A DNA stretch of 64,000 bases from Brachyhypopomus gauderio. Taxonomy: Eukaryota; Chordata; Actinopteri; Gymnotiformes; Hypopomidae. The DNA is taken from contig NW_027506907.1 of NCBI RefSeq assembly GCF_052324685.1, positions 980,744 through 1,044,743 on the forward strand, read 5' to 3'. This document shows positions 25,618 to 38,481 of the stretch, piece after piece (within the stretch, counting starts at the first letter, position 1; every line of letters begins with the position of its first letter). Made by a program: the position numbers and the translations under genes. A model generated the notes under the pieces. That model had not been told where the DNA came from and searched no databases. It saw nothing but the letters and a program-made list of their open reading frames with translations.

Positions 25618-26280
25618 AGCTGGGCGTACACTGTACGATATTTTAAATCGTGTACTCAGCTCCAGCTCAAACTGTACGACTACATCGCAGGGTTTAAAAG
25701 TTCACAGCTCACGATTCATATACTCACACTATAGGCTACGACCCGACGCTCTCATGTGATCTCACGAGGAGCGATTTGAATTTCAAACATGTTTGATATT
25801 CTTGCGACGCTGCGATTTCTGATCGGGAGTTGGTCGTGAGGTGTGAATCGCTCCTCGTTTACCTGTGTAAACTATACGATGCACGACACGCGATTGAGCC
25901 GAAACTCAGCCCGATCGCAAAAATAGTCGCACGAGTGAAAAATAGGCTGAAAATGGGCCAAAAATCGCACAGTGTACGCCCAGCTTAACCTAGCTAGATA
26001 TTGTTAACTAAAGCTGTCAGTATCATTTGTAATATTATAATATATATCATAATAATATATTGTTTTACCACTCCGTAGGATGACTAATGGAACCAGCTAT
26101 ACCTTAAATAATAGTTACCTAGCTAGTGCTAGCTGGTGTTAGCTTACCCTGGTATAAGTGAATAAATTATTCTACAAACAATTTGTAGCCTCTATTTAAC
26201 TCGGCCCGATCGCAAAAATAGTCGCACGAGTGAAAAATCGGCTGAAAATGGGCCAAAGATCGCACAGTGTACGCCCAGCT
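25618..26280. mobile_element. Harbinger-like MITE, compound
   Basis: The ends AGCTGGGCGTACACTGT and ACAGTGTACGCCCAGCT are inverted and flanked by TAA (25615-25617, 26281-26283), a 3-bp target duplication as in PIF/Harbinger elements. The equivalent site in unit 1 is empty (GTTAATAAGACTG near 17870), which proves the insertion. A second right end lies inside (25960-25985), so two copies or a partial duplication are joined. Confidence 0.75.
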
Positions 26281-26529
26281 TAAGACTGTGTGAGTTCAGC
26301 ATGGCTGCAAGGACTGCAAGGTACTCTTTTAGTGAATTACACGCTCTACGTAACACTCACTATAAACTCCCTGATTCACTTCGTCGTCTTCACCACCTCG
26401 GCATATTACGGAGACCTAAAAACTGCCACCGAGGCTCTGGACGCACATTCATTCGCAAACCGCATCTGAACAATATTCCCACACTTTGGTCATCGTAAGC
26501 ATTACCCTGGAAACGCCAGACTCGTCTAC

Positions 26530-27450
26530 CAGACCCTCCAGAAAGTCGCGATGTTGCGATTTGCAACTTCAACACAACTTCAAGCAAACCCCGCGAATTC
26601 AGGGCGGTGTTGCAACTTCAGCCAATCACCGCAACTTTCCCGCAAATTTGACCAATCACTGTCGTATTGATGTGACGTCGACAAACTCCCGCCTTACTTC
26701 CGTATATACTTCAAGAGGAGCAGACTGAAAGCAGCATGAGCGACGAAAATAACGGCAAAAATAACGGGAAAAGCAGTATCCCGGTACACTACATGAAAGC
26801 GGGGATAAACTGTCCAGATCCGACCCGCGAATTGATTATCTATGGCCCCCTGGATGATATTTAATTACTATTAGAACCGGCCCGCAGGCCACAGCCGCCC
26901 GATGGTGTTTTGCACGCACAAACACTACATTCCCCACAATGCAACGGTAGCCCGCGAAGTCACTGCAGCGCACGCAAGTGGCGAGGGTCTGAGATAAAGT
27001 TTATAAGTTTAAACTTTAAACTGAGATAAAGTTTATTTATCTCTGATCCATATCTATGAGTTACTAGTTCGCTCTGGCGCCAACCACTGGCGATCGATCT
27101 CGATATAATACTTAATTTGTGTCCATTTTACAGGCCGCCCGGTAACAACTTACGTTCGCTAACCCCGCCCCCCCGTCAACAATTAATGTTCGCCACCCCC
27201 TCCAGATTCAACTCTCACTTCAAGCGATCTTGAAAAGTTGGCAACCCTGAATAAATAGGTAAATAGATAATTAAAATGGACTACTAAATAGAGGAAACCA
27301 TACAACATTTACTCCCTATTGTAATGTACTCACAAAAAAGCAAAAACACACCGCAACTTCCATCGCAATTTTTTTGAAAAACACCCGCAACATCAAACAT
27401 TTTAGCCCGCAACAATCACAAAAAAGGCCCGCGAAATCCTGGTGGGACTG
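26530..27450. mobile_element. Non-autonomous DNA transposon, 921 bp
   Basis: Flanked by the 6-bp repeat GTCTAC (26524-26529, 27451-27456), with imperfect inverted ends CAGACCCTCCAGAAA and CAGTCCCACCAGGAT. The same LINE position in unit 1 is uninterrupted (near 18122), which confirms the insertion and dates it after the duplication. No transposase is present. The superfamily is uncertain. Confidence 0.75.
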
Positions 27451-27892
27451 GTCTACACAAACTAGTGGTCGGACATTACAATATGTTCAAACAATAAATC
27501 TGCCTCCACTGAACACTGATTTTAACATTCAATCTGCGCTATTTAATGTACAATCTCTAAATTAATAACAAAGCATCGCTCATTGCTGAAGTTATTGTGG
27601 AGCGTAATATCGATTTGTTCTATCTGACTTAAACATGGCAGCAACCCAATGATTTTGTCGCACTCAACCACTACCTGTCAGTTAGACCCCATCCCAACAC
27701 AGTGGGTGAAACAGTGTCTCCCTGCTATCTGTCCCCTTATTACAAAGGCCATAAATGCATCACTCACTTCAGGATTGGTTCCAGTGTGTTTGAAGTTAGC
27801 AGCTGTTACTCCTGTGCTAAAAAAAACCTGGCTTAGACCCTGACAACTTTGCAAACTTCAGGCCAATTTCTAATCTACCTTTTCTGGCCAAA

Positions 27893-28456
27893 GTGTTAGA
27901 GCGAACTGTTGCTTCTCAGCTTAATGATCATCTGGAATCAAATGAATTGTTTGATGTGTTCCAGTCTGGTTTTAGAAAGAATCATAGTACTGAAACAGCA
28001 TTAGTAAAGTTGGTGAATGATCTACTAGCTGCTGATCAGGGTATGCTGAATGTGTTGATTTTATTGGATCTTACTGCTGCTTTTGACACGGTTTTCCATA
28101 ACCTGCTACTTACCAGGCTTGCTACTTTGGTTGGCGTGAACGGAACTGCGCTAAATTGGTTCCAATCTTACCTTGCTGATAGGCAGCAGTTTGTTTCAGT
28201 TGGGAGATATCAGTCGGATCTGTGTGTGTTGTCCCATGGTGTCCCTCAGGGTTCAGTGCTTGGCCCATTGCTCTTTATACTATACATGCTCCCTCTTGGC
28301 AATATAATTAGAAGGCATGGGCTCCAGTTTCACTGTTATGCAGATGATGTACAAATCTATATCTATACTAAACCATCTCATACTCTTCCTATAACTACAC
28401 TGCTTGAATGTCTAACTGATGTTCAGGCCTGGATGAGTGATTTTCCTTATGGATGA
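27893..28456 (+). pseudogene. Reverse-transcriptase domain of the LINE
   Basis: An open 187-codon stretch covers RT motifs: NHSTETALVKLVNDLL, DLTAAFDTVFHNLL (motif A, D retained), GVPQGSVLGPLLF (motif B) and CYADDVQIY (motif C). It ends at a stop after DVQAWMSDFPYG. The full ORF2 is disrupted upstream by a deletion and downstream by insertions, so it is a relic. Confidence 0.85.
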
Positions 28457-28804
28457 GAGAACTTCCTAAGCCTAAACAGCAAAAAATCTGAAGCCATGCT
28501 GATTTCCTCACCTGCGACTGTCAGGAAGCTCAGTAACATCCCTTTCACTATACCGGGCTTTGTTGTCTCTTCCTCGGATCAGGTCCACCAGTGTTGAGGG
28601 ATCTTCACTGGCTGCCAGTACAGTTGCGAATCCAGTATAAAATACTGGTACTTGTTTTTAAATCTCGTCATGGTCTTGCCCCCTCGTACCTGGCTAGCCT
28701 CTTGGAGAATTATATTCAGACACGCACTTTAACTCACATCTTCTAGCAGTTCCATCTGCAAAAATTCGTACTCTAAGTGATAGGGCTTTTAGTGTTGCTG
28801 GTCC

Positions 28805-29142
28805 TGTCACGTTGAGGACCCTGGCCCCTCCCTTTTGGGCGTGTGTTAACGTTGTCCACGTGCTTTGTCTGCGTCAGTGGATCTCCGTGGTTATGGTTAT
28901 GTCGTGTGATAATCTGTCTCACCTGTGAATCGTCTCGTAATCACGTGGGGCTAATGTGGTCTGTCTATTTAATGTGCGCTCGCGCAGTGTCCTGTGCTCG
29001 TCGTTGTCTAGAGTTTACACGTATCTGTGAGAGTTGTGTGTTCTTCGTGCGCTGTCTTGCGCAATATCTGTGAAATAAAACTAAAGTGACGTCAGTCAAG
29101 GAGGATTCGTGTCTCATCTTCCCTGCTCCGCCACGTGTCACA
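28805..29142 (+). mobile_element. Solo LTR, 338 bp (family with copies at 35.1 and 57.0 kb)
   Basis: Begins TGTCACGTTG, ends CGTGTCACA, flanked by GGTCC (28800-28804, 29143-29147) within the LINE. A TATTTAA box and AATAAA lie inside in the plus direction. Confidence 0.85.
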
Positions 29143-30115
29143 GGTCCTAAACTATGGAATGATGTCCCGTTACAGTTACATACCTGTCAGTCATTACCGT
29201 CGTTCAAAATCAGTCTGAAAACTCATTTATATCAGCTAGCATATGAGCAGTGTTGGGTAAGTTACTTTTAAAAAGTAATTTGTTACAGTTACAAGTTACC
29301 TTGTTTAAAATGTAATTGTAGTGTAACTTTTCTGATTACTTTTGAAAAGTAATGTAACTAATTACTTTTGGATTACTTTAAGGCTTAAATGCGTATTGAC
29401 CCATGATCAACATTTAATTTTTGAGAACTAACAGTGTGAACCTTAAAAGAGTACTAAGCTGAGAGGGAATTGCTAACAGGCAATCACAGGAGGTCCACAA
29501 GAAGAGATACCTGCACCAGGCATGTAAGATTCTCAGACTCCTATCATCGGGCCATACTCTTTTCTGCTCCTCCCCCAGGCTCTACCATTTTCAGTTTGCA
29601 GACTAACACAAGCAGGTTCAGAAACCACTTCTTCCCCAAAGACCATTCTTTCCTTCCCCTCTATCCATACCTTACCATCCACACAAAATCTGTGCAGTGT
29701 TCCTCTTCAATTCACATCTGTATAGTCCTATCTACAGTGGTATAGGATAATCTGTATATTATCTGTATGATTCCATCTGTATTTATCACATTTATTTATA
29801 CCATATATTTTTATTTGCCCTGTGCATTGTACTGCCATAACTACATTACACATACATGCATTTCCCTAGTTAATTTATCTACTCTGCACATATCTATTAA
29901 CCATCTTTACTTACACTAGCTGTAAATAACTGCATCTTATCTCTAAATACTGTATTCTATACAATCTGCACATGTTGCACTTGATTAGATACCAAACTGC
30001 ATTTCACTAGTTCATACAAATTTAATTTAAATGTATTGCTTGTTGAACGGTAGGTCTAAGATAGGTCCAGGTCATAGGTCGTGTCATAGACAAACGGTTT
30101 TCCAACACCAAACAG

Positions 30116-32415
30116 TGTAACATTGCTCGCGCTGCGGAGCGAGGAGACGGACACAAACACTGAGGAGAGCAAGATTTATTCAAGGGAATACCAAAATCAT
30201 GATCGAAAGGACAGGCGTGGGTCAAACCAGGAGGGCAGCCAGAACAGGTAAGGTAAACGGGCATTTCAAGAATAGACTAAACACAACGGGGAAACACGGA
30301 ACGGATAACTGAAACACAGAGCAGACTCACGTAAAACAGCGAACAGGGATGAACAAAGCATAAGCCGACTGGTAGACAAAACAACTGACAACCAGACAGG
30401 GGAAATACAGGGACTATATGAACACGGAACTAAACTAGGGACAGGTGCTAACAATGATGACAGGGGCGGGACTAATGAGAAGGGTAATGCTGCAGGCCGG
30501 AGCCCCTGTGGGCGTGGGTAAAGGGCGTATCATGTGTCAATCATTTTCGATTGCAGCCAATCAGATACTAGACTTTCGTTGTCAATCAATTTTTATTAAG
30601 CCAATTATCAGCCAGAGTTAGCTGTCAATCATTTTTTACTGCAGCCAATCATCTTAACAGATCTGCCAAATGAAGGCGGAAACTGCACGGAGAAGCTCTT
30701 TAAACAGAAGTATATGCCGCTCTTACACAAAAGTAGCTGAATAAAAACATTAGAAGAGCCATGACTTTAGACATTTTAAAATCAAAGTTTAAAATACTTC
30801 TCACTTATTTTTCTGGAACGGCACTTTAATGTTTTTTCCTTTATTGCACGTATTGCATCATTTGTACATCATGTAGCGAGTGTAAATTGGTAGCGGAGGG
30901 GAGGTGTAAATGGACACAAATTATGTATTATATCGCGATCGATCGCCATGTATAAGCGCCTCCGCCGAGCAGAGCGTTGAGGAGCGATTTCGATTGGAGG
31001 ATCGTGCTCTATTTTTTATTATTAATTTTTTTGCCGATGCTGGTCCAGCGTGTCGCGTGCCACTGATTATGCCTCGGCGTGCCAACGGTGGCCCGCGTGC
31101 CATAGGTTGCCGACCCCTGCTGTAGAGCCTTTGAATATTATAACCATTGTCGAAATTAAGCTCAGCAAGTAAAGTAAAAGAAGGACGCGATCACACAGTC
31201 TCATTGAAAATGTAGGAGTTAATGAATAAAGTGCACCAACGCAAAACCCGTGACATAATCCAAATAAAGTTTGAAGACTAGTATTGTTTTGATATAATCA
31301 AATGACGATGGAGTGTTGGGAGTTATCGGACAGAGTTGATCAAATCAGAGTTAATCCAACTCAATGACTCCCGCAAAGATGTAATTAAACTCTGCCCACG
31401 AATTTCTCTTGGCGAAAGATGTACACGGTGAGCATACAATAGCTAGCTCTATATAATTATGAGGATTATAAGCAATGCCTGATTATATCAAAACAATACT
31501 GGTCTTCAAACTTTATTTGGATTATGTCACGGGTTTTGCGTTGGTGCACTTTATTCATTAACTCCTACATTTTCAATGAGACTGTGTGATCGTGTTCTTC
31601 TTTTACTTGCGCTACATTACTGGTCACATCTGAGCTTAATTTCGACAATGGTTTTAATATTCAAAGGCTCTACAGCAGGGGTCGGCAACCTATGGCACGC
31701 GGGTCACCGTTGGCACGCCGAGGCATAATCAGTGGCACGCGACACGCTGGACCAGCATCAGTTAAAAATTAATAATAAAAAATAGAGCACGATCCTCCAA
31801 TCGAAATCGCTCCTCAACACTCTGCTCGGCGGAGGCGTTTATACTTTGCGATCGATCGCGATATAATACTTAATTTGTGTCCATTTACACCTCCCCTCCG
31901 CTAACAATTTACACTCGCCATATATATGTATGATGTAAAATAATGATGCAATACGTGCAATAAAGGGAAAAAAACATTAAAGTGCCGTTCCAGAAAAATA
32001 AGTGAGAAGTATTTTAAACTTTGATTTAAAAATGTCTAAAGTCATGGCTCTTCTAATGTTTTTATTCAGCTACTTTTGTGCAAGAATGGCATATACTTCT
32101 GTTTAAAGAGCTTCTCCGTGCAGTTTCCGCCTTCTTTTGGCAGATCTGTTAAGATGATTGGCTGCATTAAAAAATGATTGACAGCTAACTCTGGCTGATA
32201 ATTGGCTTAATAAAAATTGATTGACAACGAAAGTCTAGTATCTGATTGGCTGCATTCGAAAATGATTGACACATGATACGCCCTTTACCCACGCCCACCG
32301 GGGCTCCGGGCTGCAGCATTACATATATGGGACTAATGGGCGAGGAATAACAGAAAACACGAGGAACAGACATTGGAGTGACAGCGGGGAGAGGGGGGCG
32401 TAGCCCCACGTGACA
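30116..32415 (-). mobile_element. Solo LTR split by a palindromic element
   Basis: LTR ends TGTAACATTG and CACGTGACA are flanked by AACAG (30111-30115, 32416-32420). The sequence matches the 445-bp LTR family at 47.9 kb. The LTR is opened by the palindrome at 30485-32321. Confidence 0.75.
30485..32321. repeat. Large inverted repeat (1.8 kb palindrome)
   Basis: The left arm from TAATGCTGCAGGCCGGAGCC to about 31302 is mirrored by the right arm from about 31470 to 32321, leaving a spacer of about 170 bp. Within the arms, CAGGGGTCGGCAACC-type ends of a hAT-like element are present in both orientations, and GATCGATCGC-rich sequence recurs. It is a foldback-type element or an inverted duplication. 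No coding frame is evident. Confidence 0.8.
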
Positions 32416-33229
32416 AACAGTCATAAACATTCATTTGATACCGTCTGTCATTGTATAATGTCATGTATGATTCCAACGAATACCTGTTTAGGACTTTAAA
32501 CAGCTAATTTGGTTACCCTGTAAATCAAGCTAGCATACTAAAGGACAAACACATTCAAGTGAATGGTAGTTAGCCCAGCAGGTAGCGAACTATGGAAACC
32601 AGTTTGACGGTCAGCATACCTTGCTGTTATCTCGCTTACAACCTCAATAGTGGTCGCCTTCTGATCGGAAATAAACCTCCAAACTCCAAATTTACACAAA
32701 GGCTTGGCATAATCACAAATAGTTGCCGATGGTAGCACATGGTTCACATTTATTTACAACACGTAGCGAAAACAAATGCTCCTTAAATGTCCAGTGCTTG
32801 AAGGCGTCTGTCATTATTGCTGCTTGAGCTGAAACCAACCGCGCGCTTGCTGCTCCAGCACAGAAACAAGCGGGAAACGGCGATATAGGGCTCAAAGCAA
32901 TAAAAATATAATTAAATATTTCGCAAAGGTTTTTGTTTATATTTTTAAAATGTAACTAAAATTGTAATTCTTAATTTTTCCAGTAACTGTAACTAAATTA
33001 CATATTTTCTCATTGTAACTGTAACGAATTACAGTTACACTTTTTTTGTAATTAAATTACGTAACGTCGTTACATGTAACTCATTACTCCCCAACACTGC
33101 ATATGAGTGAGCAATTGTTTGTGTAATCATAGTTTGGTTTTTATTATTTTATAACATTTTTATTATTATTATTAATTTTTTATTGTACAGTGTCCTTGGG
33201 TCTCATGAAAAGCGCTTTATAAATAAAAT

Positions 33230-33275
<46 letters not shown>

Positions 33276-33278
<3 letters not shown>

Positions 33279-33790
33279 GGTAATGTGCAACTTTCTACTG
33301 TTGAAATTGATATGTGCAGCCTTGTACATTTTCAATCATTGTCCTCAAAACCTTAGCTATCAGAAAATGTTTACAGAGTACACTAATATATGACAACATG
33401 GCTGAGTATTTTGACTGTCTTGGGTCATTCTGATGACACTGATATGTTCATTCACATAAACAATTTTGGGACATGAAGAGTTTGAGCATGTGACGGGCTT
33501 TTGCTGAAAATCCACTGTTTGGTGCTGGTGGTACGAGTTGTTTTGAGAAATGCACTTACTATTGCGCAAATTTTCACGATGATTCAAGTAATGCACCAAA
33601 CTGACTGACAAACTGTAAATGAATTAGCTGTTAGGGATTAGTGGCATAAATATCCACTGCCGAAACACTCACACATCGTGATGATGTCATCTTTGTTTAC
33701 AAGCGTTGAAAGAGAGTGGTTAACAATGAAGCTAGCAATTAATAACGTGGCGCTTATAAAGAGTGATCACTGTTCTCCCAAGAACCTCAT
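33276..33790. other. Non-coding, nothing recognised
   Basis: There are no exons or repeat ends I can support between the LINE tail and the next repeat. Confidence 0.35.
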
Positions 33791-34062
33791 AATTAGGTAG
33801 TTCGATTCTGTTCTGCGACCACGGAATTGTGCTAACGGGCCGCCCAATGGAGGATGGGTTCCCGTCTTGGTCCTCCCGAGGTTTCTTCCTAATCCCCACC
33901 CTATAGGGAGTTTTTCCTTGCCACTGTCGCCTTTGGCTTGCTCATTAGGGATATGGACCCATAGTATTGTTAACCAAGTAAATCCTGTAAAGCTGCTTTG
34001 TGACAACATGTGTTGTGAAAAGCGCTATATAAATAAATTTGACTTTGATTTTGACTATTCCA
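33791..34062 (+). mobile_element. LINE 3' tail fragment
   Basis: GGTTTCTTCCTAATCCCCAC, GGGAGTTTTTCCTTGCCACT and AAAGCGCTATATAAATAAA form the well-known 3' terminal block of a fish LINE family. No coding part remains. Confidence 0.6.
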
Positions 34063-34117
34063 AGGATTGTCACATTTTATTGTCAGGGATTTCTTAGTGC
34101 AGTCAAGTATAGTCAAG

Positions 34118-34835
34118 TGTACATTCTCACTGAAGGCATCAAAACTATGAATGAACACGTGGAATTATGTACTTAACAAAATGGAATTAATGAGCTTCCA
34201 CGAATGAACCCTGATAAGGCACACCTTGTAAGGAATGCCACCTGATCTCCACCTAACCAGCCTCACCTGACCCTCATCACCACACCCCCTGTATCTCTAC
34301 TTAAACGCCCACATTCCACTTCCTAGTCGCGAAGTAATGCCGACTCATGCCGCGTACCAAGCCTTTCTATTACCTGTCTGCTTTCCTGTGTTCTGACCCT
34401 CGCTTACGTCCCCGACCTTGTCTCCTGCCTAGTCCCTCTGTACCTCCTGACTTCTGCTCCCCCGGTATGACCCTGGACTGTCCTGACCACGCCAAGAAAA
34501 TGCAGTTGCTACTAGTCATAGTGCTCGTGATACACCTGCCTGTTTCTGTACCAGCGTCTCATTTCAATAAAAGCGGTGTTCTTCCGCATTTGGATCCCTC
34601 TCTGCCTGTTCAGTACGTTACACACCTGAAAAACATTTCAGGTGACTACCTCGTGAAGCTCATTGAGAGAATGCCAAGAGTGTGCAAAGCAGTAATCAAA
34701 GCAAAGGTGGCTATTTTGAAGAAACTAGAATATTAAAACATGTTTTCAGTTATTTTACCTTTTTTTGTTAAGTACATAACTTCACATGTGTTCATTCATA
34801 GTTTTGATGCCTTCAGTGAGACTCTACAATGTAAA
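34118..34835. mobile_element. Tc1-type foldback remnant
   Basis: The arm at about 34119-34179 (TTCTCACTGAAGGCATCAAA...) is inverted at about 34768-34832 (...TTTGATGCCTTCAGTGAGAC). The centre holds sequence ending GAAGAAACTAGAATATTAAA, typical of the 3' end of a fish Tc1-like transposon. A solo LTR sits in the middle. Confidence 0.65.
34227..34622 (+). mobile_element. Solo LTR, 396 bp
   Basis: Starts TGTAAGGAAT, ends TACGTTACA, flanked by CACCT (34222-34226, 34623-34627). An AATAAA lies near 34565 in the plus direction. Confidence 0.8.
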
Positions 34836-34897
34836 TAGTCTGGAAAATAAAGAAAACGCATTGAATGATAAGGTATGTCTAAATTTTTGGCCTGAAC

Positions 34898-35040
<143 letters not shown>

Positions 35041-35075
35041 GCAATCAGAAATATTCAACCTCCTGATCTCCAAAG

Positions 35076-35922
35076 TGTCACGTTACGGTCCACGACCCCT
35101 CCCTTTTGGGCGTGTGTTTAAGTTTTATGAATGAATGTTCGATTTATATAGCGCCTTTCCAGATTCGCAAGGCGCTTTACAATTTAACACAGGTACAAGT
35201 CACAGACAATCAATCACACACACACCGGCGAGAAGCGGCAGCCAATTGCGCACAGCGTACTCTCTACCGGAAGCCACAGCCCCCTGGGGGACTGAATGGG
35301 GTGCAGGAAGGGGAGAGAGGACAGACCCTAGTGGCAGAGCACCATCCACCACTGGGCATACAAGCACACACACGCACATACACAGACACAGACACTACTT
35401 TTTATTGAACATAGAGACACAGACACACACTCAGGGAGAATTTTTTGTTGACTGCCAATTTACCTAACCTCCATGTTTTTGGACTGTGGGAGGAAACCGG
35501 AGATCCCGGAGGAAACCCACGCAAACACAGGGAGAACATGGAAACTCCACTCAGATAGGGACTTGAACCGAAGACCCCAGTGCTGAGAGGCAAACGTGCT
35601 AACCACCAAGCCACCGTGTTGCCCGTAAGTTTAAGTTGTCTACGTCTGGTTGTCTGCGTCGGTGGATCTCCGTGGGTGCGGTTACGTCTTGTGTTAATCC
35701 GTCTCACCTGTGGTTCGTCTCGTCATCACTCGGGACTTATGTGGTTTGTCTATTTAATGTGCGTTCGCGCAGTGTCCCATGCTCGTCTTTGTTTGAGTCT
35801 TACATGTTCATTGTAATCGTGTTTCATGTGCGCTGTCTGCGCTTTATTTGTTGTAATTAAAGTGACATTTGTTTTTCATGTGGGACTTGTGCCTCATACT
35901 TCACCCTGCCGCAATCGTCACA
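35076..35922 (+). mobile_element. Solo LTR carrying a SINE
   Basis: Ends TGTCACGTTA and ATCGTCACA are flanked by CAAAG (35071-35075, 35923-35927). It is the same family as 28805-29142. Without the SINE it would be about 334 bp. Confidence 0.85.
35125..35628 (-). mobile_element. tRNA-derived SINE, 504 bp
   Basis: On the minus strand it starts with a tRNA-like head: TGGTGGTTAGCACG resembles an A box and GGTTCAAGTCC a B box, followed by the conserved CTCCCTGTGTTTGCGTGGGT block of fish SINEs. The 9-bp repeat GTTTAAGTT flanks it (35116-35124, 35629-35637). Confidence 0.75.
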
Positions 35923-36133
35923 CAAAGATATTAGAGATGTGGATGAAAGCAAATGACAATTAATGACAAAAAACCTCATTAAACAACAAACAGTATTTAT
36001 TAATACACATGAGTTATTTTGACAACAAAAGTTGACTTAACTTTGAAGTTCAAATGAAAAATGTAACTCTTTGTACACATGTGCATGTGCACTATTATTA
36101 AACCCCCTGCTTCAATACTTTGTGGATCATCCT

Positions 36134-37130
<997 letters not shown>

Positions 37131-37439
37131 CCTTCATGGGTGGGGTTTACACAGCTGAAGCAAATGAAGGATCATTATAGAGTTCTCAAAGGCTTAGTTA
37201 TGTTACAACTCCACTTTAGTCCATAAAACCTGTCAGGAAGCTTTAAAAATCAAATTATATAGGGGTTGAATAATTGTGACATATAACAAAATATACTGTT
37301 ACACTGTTACACACAAATACTATATCATGCATTTTCTGTTCTGATTTTATGTATGACTCAACTCATAAAGAAGTGATCCAAAGCAGAATCTTGCTATTTG
37401 AAAAAACTTATATTGATAAATCCTTAAAATCTTTGGGGG

Positions 37440-37835
37440 TTTGAATATTGAATATATCAGACATGTGAACAAGTCACTAAGTTGCAAGTAACAAGTAAGT
37501 CTCAAGTCTTCACAATCAAGTCTCGAGTCAAATCCCAAGTCAATACAATCAAGTCTCGAGTCAAGTCCCAAGTCAATACAAGCGAGTCTCGAGTCAAGTC
37601 CCAAGTTTTAAACTTCAAGTCCTAGTCAAGTCACCAGATGTAATTTCAATATTTAACACAATTGATGGCGTTGATTAGTAGTATATTAAGTTAGTCAGAT
37701 TAACTAATGTTAGGCTCAAGTCTAAGTCAAATCACAAGTCTTCAGTGATGTTGTCGAGTCAAGTCACAAGTCATCAGTTTAGTGACTCGAGTCAGACTCG
37801 AGTCCAAGTCATGTGACTCGAGTCCACACGTCTGC
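37440..37835. repeat. CAAGTC/CTCGAGTC-rich repeat
   Basis: Dozens of CAAGTC and GACTCGAGTC motifs follow each other with 12-40 bp spacing. This type is widespread in fish genomes and probably comes from a DNA transposon. It is non-coding. Confidence 0.6.
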
Positions 37836-38372
37836 AGGAAACATTGTTGCCCATGAGAAATGGAGAAATTATTATAACTGTCCCATTAATCTCTTTATTA
37901 ATTATATAGTTAGTTTGTTATCTTTTTAGGTAATTACATTAGGATTAGGATGATTTCTGGGGTGGCTTTGTCATGGGTTAAAACATTCTTGCTGAGTCAT
38001 GTTTGTGATCTGAGTTTGAACGCAGTTTGTGCCCAACCCTGTTTTGTTCTGTGTAGGTTTAGTACTCTGTCAACCTTCAGTGGTGTATTATATTCCAGAC
38101 ACCAGATCTAATCTAGGCAATCTACGTCTAACCTAATGTCTTCATAATAAAGGCCTTTTCCCCCAAAGTTCTCAAATTCAGTTTTCTCCCACGTTCACTT
38201 ATTACAAAACAACACTGAATCGCCCTTCTATGAATGAACTTTATTCATAAGCAATGAGCTAATAAAAAACATTCTAGAAAAAAATACCAGTGCATTGTTT
38301 CCTGATGTAACAAAACGAGGCCACATTTTTGTGTTTAAAAAAAAATTATATTCTGCAAGTCACGTATCCCAG
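37836..38372. other. Upstream region of LL2
   Basis: I see no coding exon or clear repeat end here. Confidence 0.35.
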
Positions 38373-38425
38373 TGACTCAGCTTTAAAATATCAAGTTTCA
38401 AGGGTGCTTGTAGATGTATATATAA
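38373..38425 (+). promoter_or_regulatory. LL2 promoter: TGACTCAGC and TATA box
   Basis: TATATATAA at 38417-38425 lies about 57 bp before the LL2 start codon. TGACTCAGC (AP-1/Maf-type) stands 35 bp upstream of it. The same nonamer occurs before LL4. Confidence 0.5.
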
Positions 38426-38481
38426 CAGGCAGCAGGCCAGGCGTGTGTAGGACATACTGAAGAGAAGCAAACTTGTGCAGT

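Larger units (their letters stand above)
18162..27489. repeat. Tandem duplication, unit 2
   Basis: A near-identical repeat of 10494-18157. It is longer only because of later insertions (25618-26280 and 26530-27450) and a 60-bp expansion of the NNSTS repeat. Equivalents inside it: LINE tail about 20775-21230, LTR fragment about 21565-22740, foldback 23098-23222, TIR element 23230-23842, (GT)n 24857-24913. Confidence 0.9.
29248..33099. mobile_element. hAT-type DNA element, 3.85 kb including nested inserts
   Basis: Ends CAGTGTTGGGTAAGT and, reversed, CAGTGTTGGGGAGTAA lie within the duplicated 8-bp site CATATGAG (29240-29247, 33100-33107). Subterminal sequence is the AAAAGTAATTTGTTACAG type frequent in fish hATs. 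Inside are a LINE 3' fragment at about 29480-30010 (reads FSDSYHRAILFSAPPP) and an LTR with a palindrome. No transposase frame is recognised. Confidence 0.8.
26284..33275 (+). mobile_element. L2/CR1-type LINE, with several nested insertions
   Basis: Plus-strand frames show INLPPLNTDFNIQSALFN (endonuclease start, 27500), then an internal deletion, then the reverse transcriptase at about 27680-28456: QSGFRKNHSTETALVKLV, LLDLTAAFDTVFHNLLL, HGVPQGSVLGPLLFILYM and CYADDVQIY (YADD catalytic motif). The C-terminal GPKLWNDVPLQLHTCQSLPS follows at about 29145. The 3' tail AAAGCGCTTTATAAATAAA and (ATT)n end at about 33275. It is interrupted by a DNA element, a solo LTR and a 3.85 kb hAT, listed separately. 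Frames are broken and it is inactive. Confidence 0.85.

Noticed and set aside
31302-31470. Structured RNA gene in the palindrome centre
   Set aside because: The hairpin potential is explained by the inverted repeat of a mobile element. No pol III boxes or known RNA motifs are visible.
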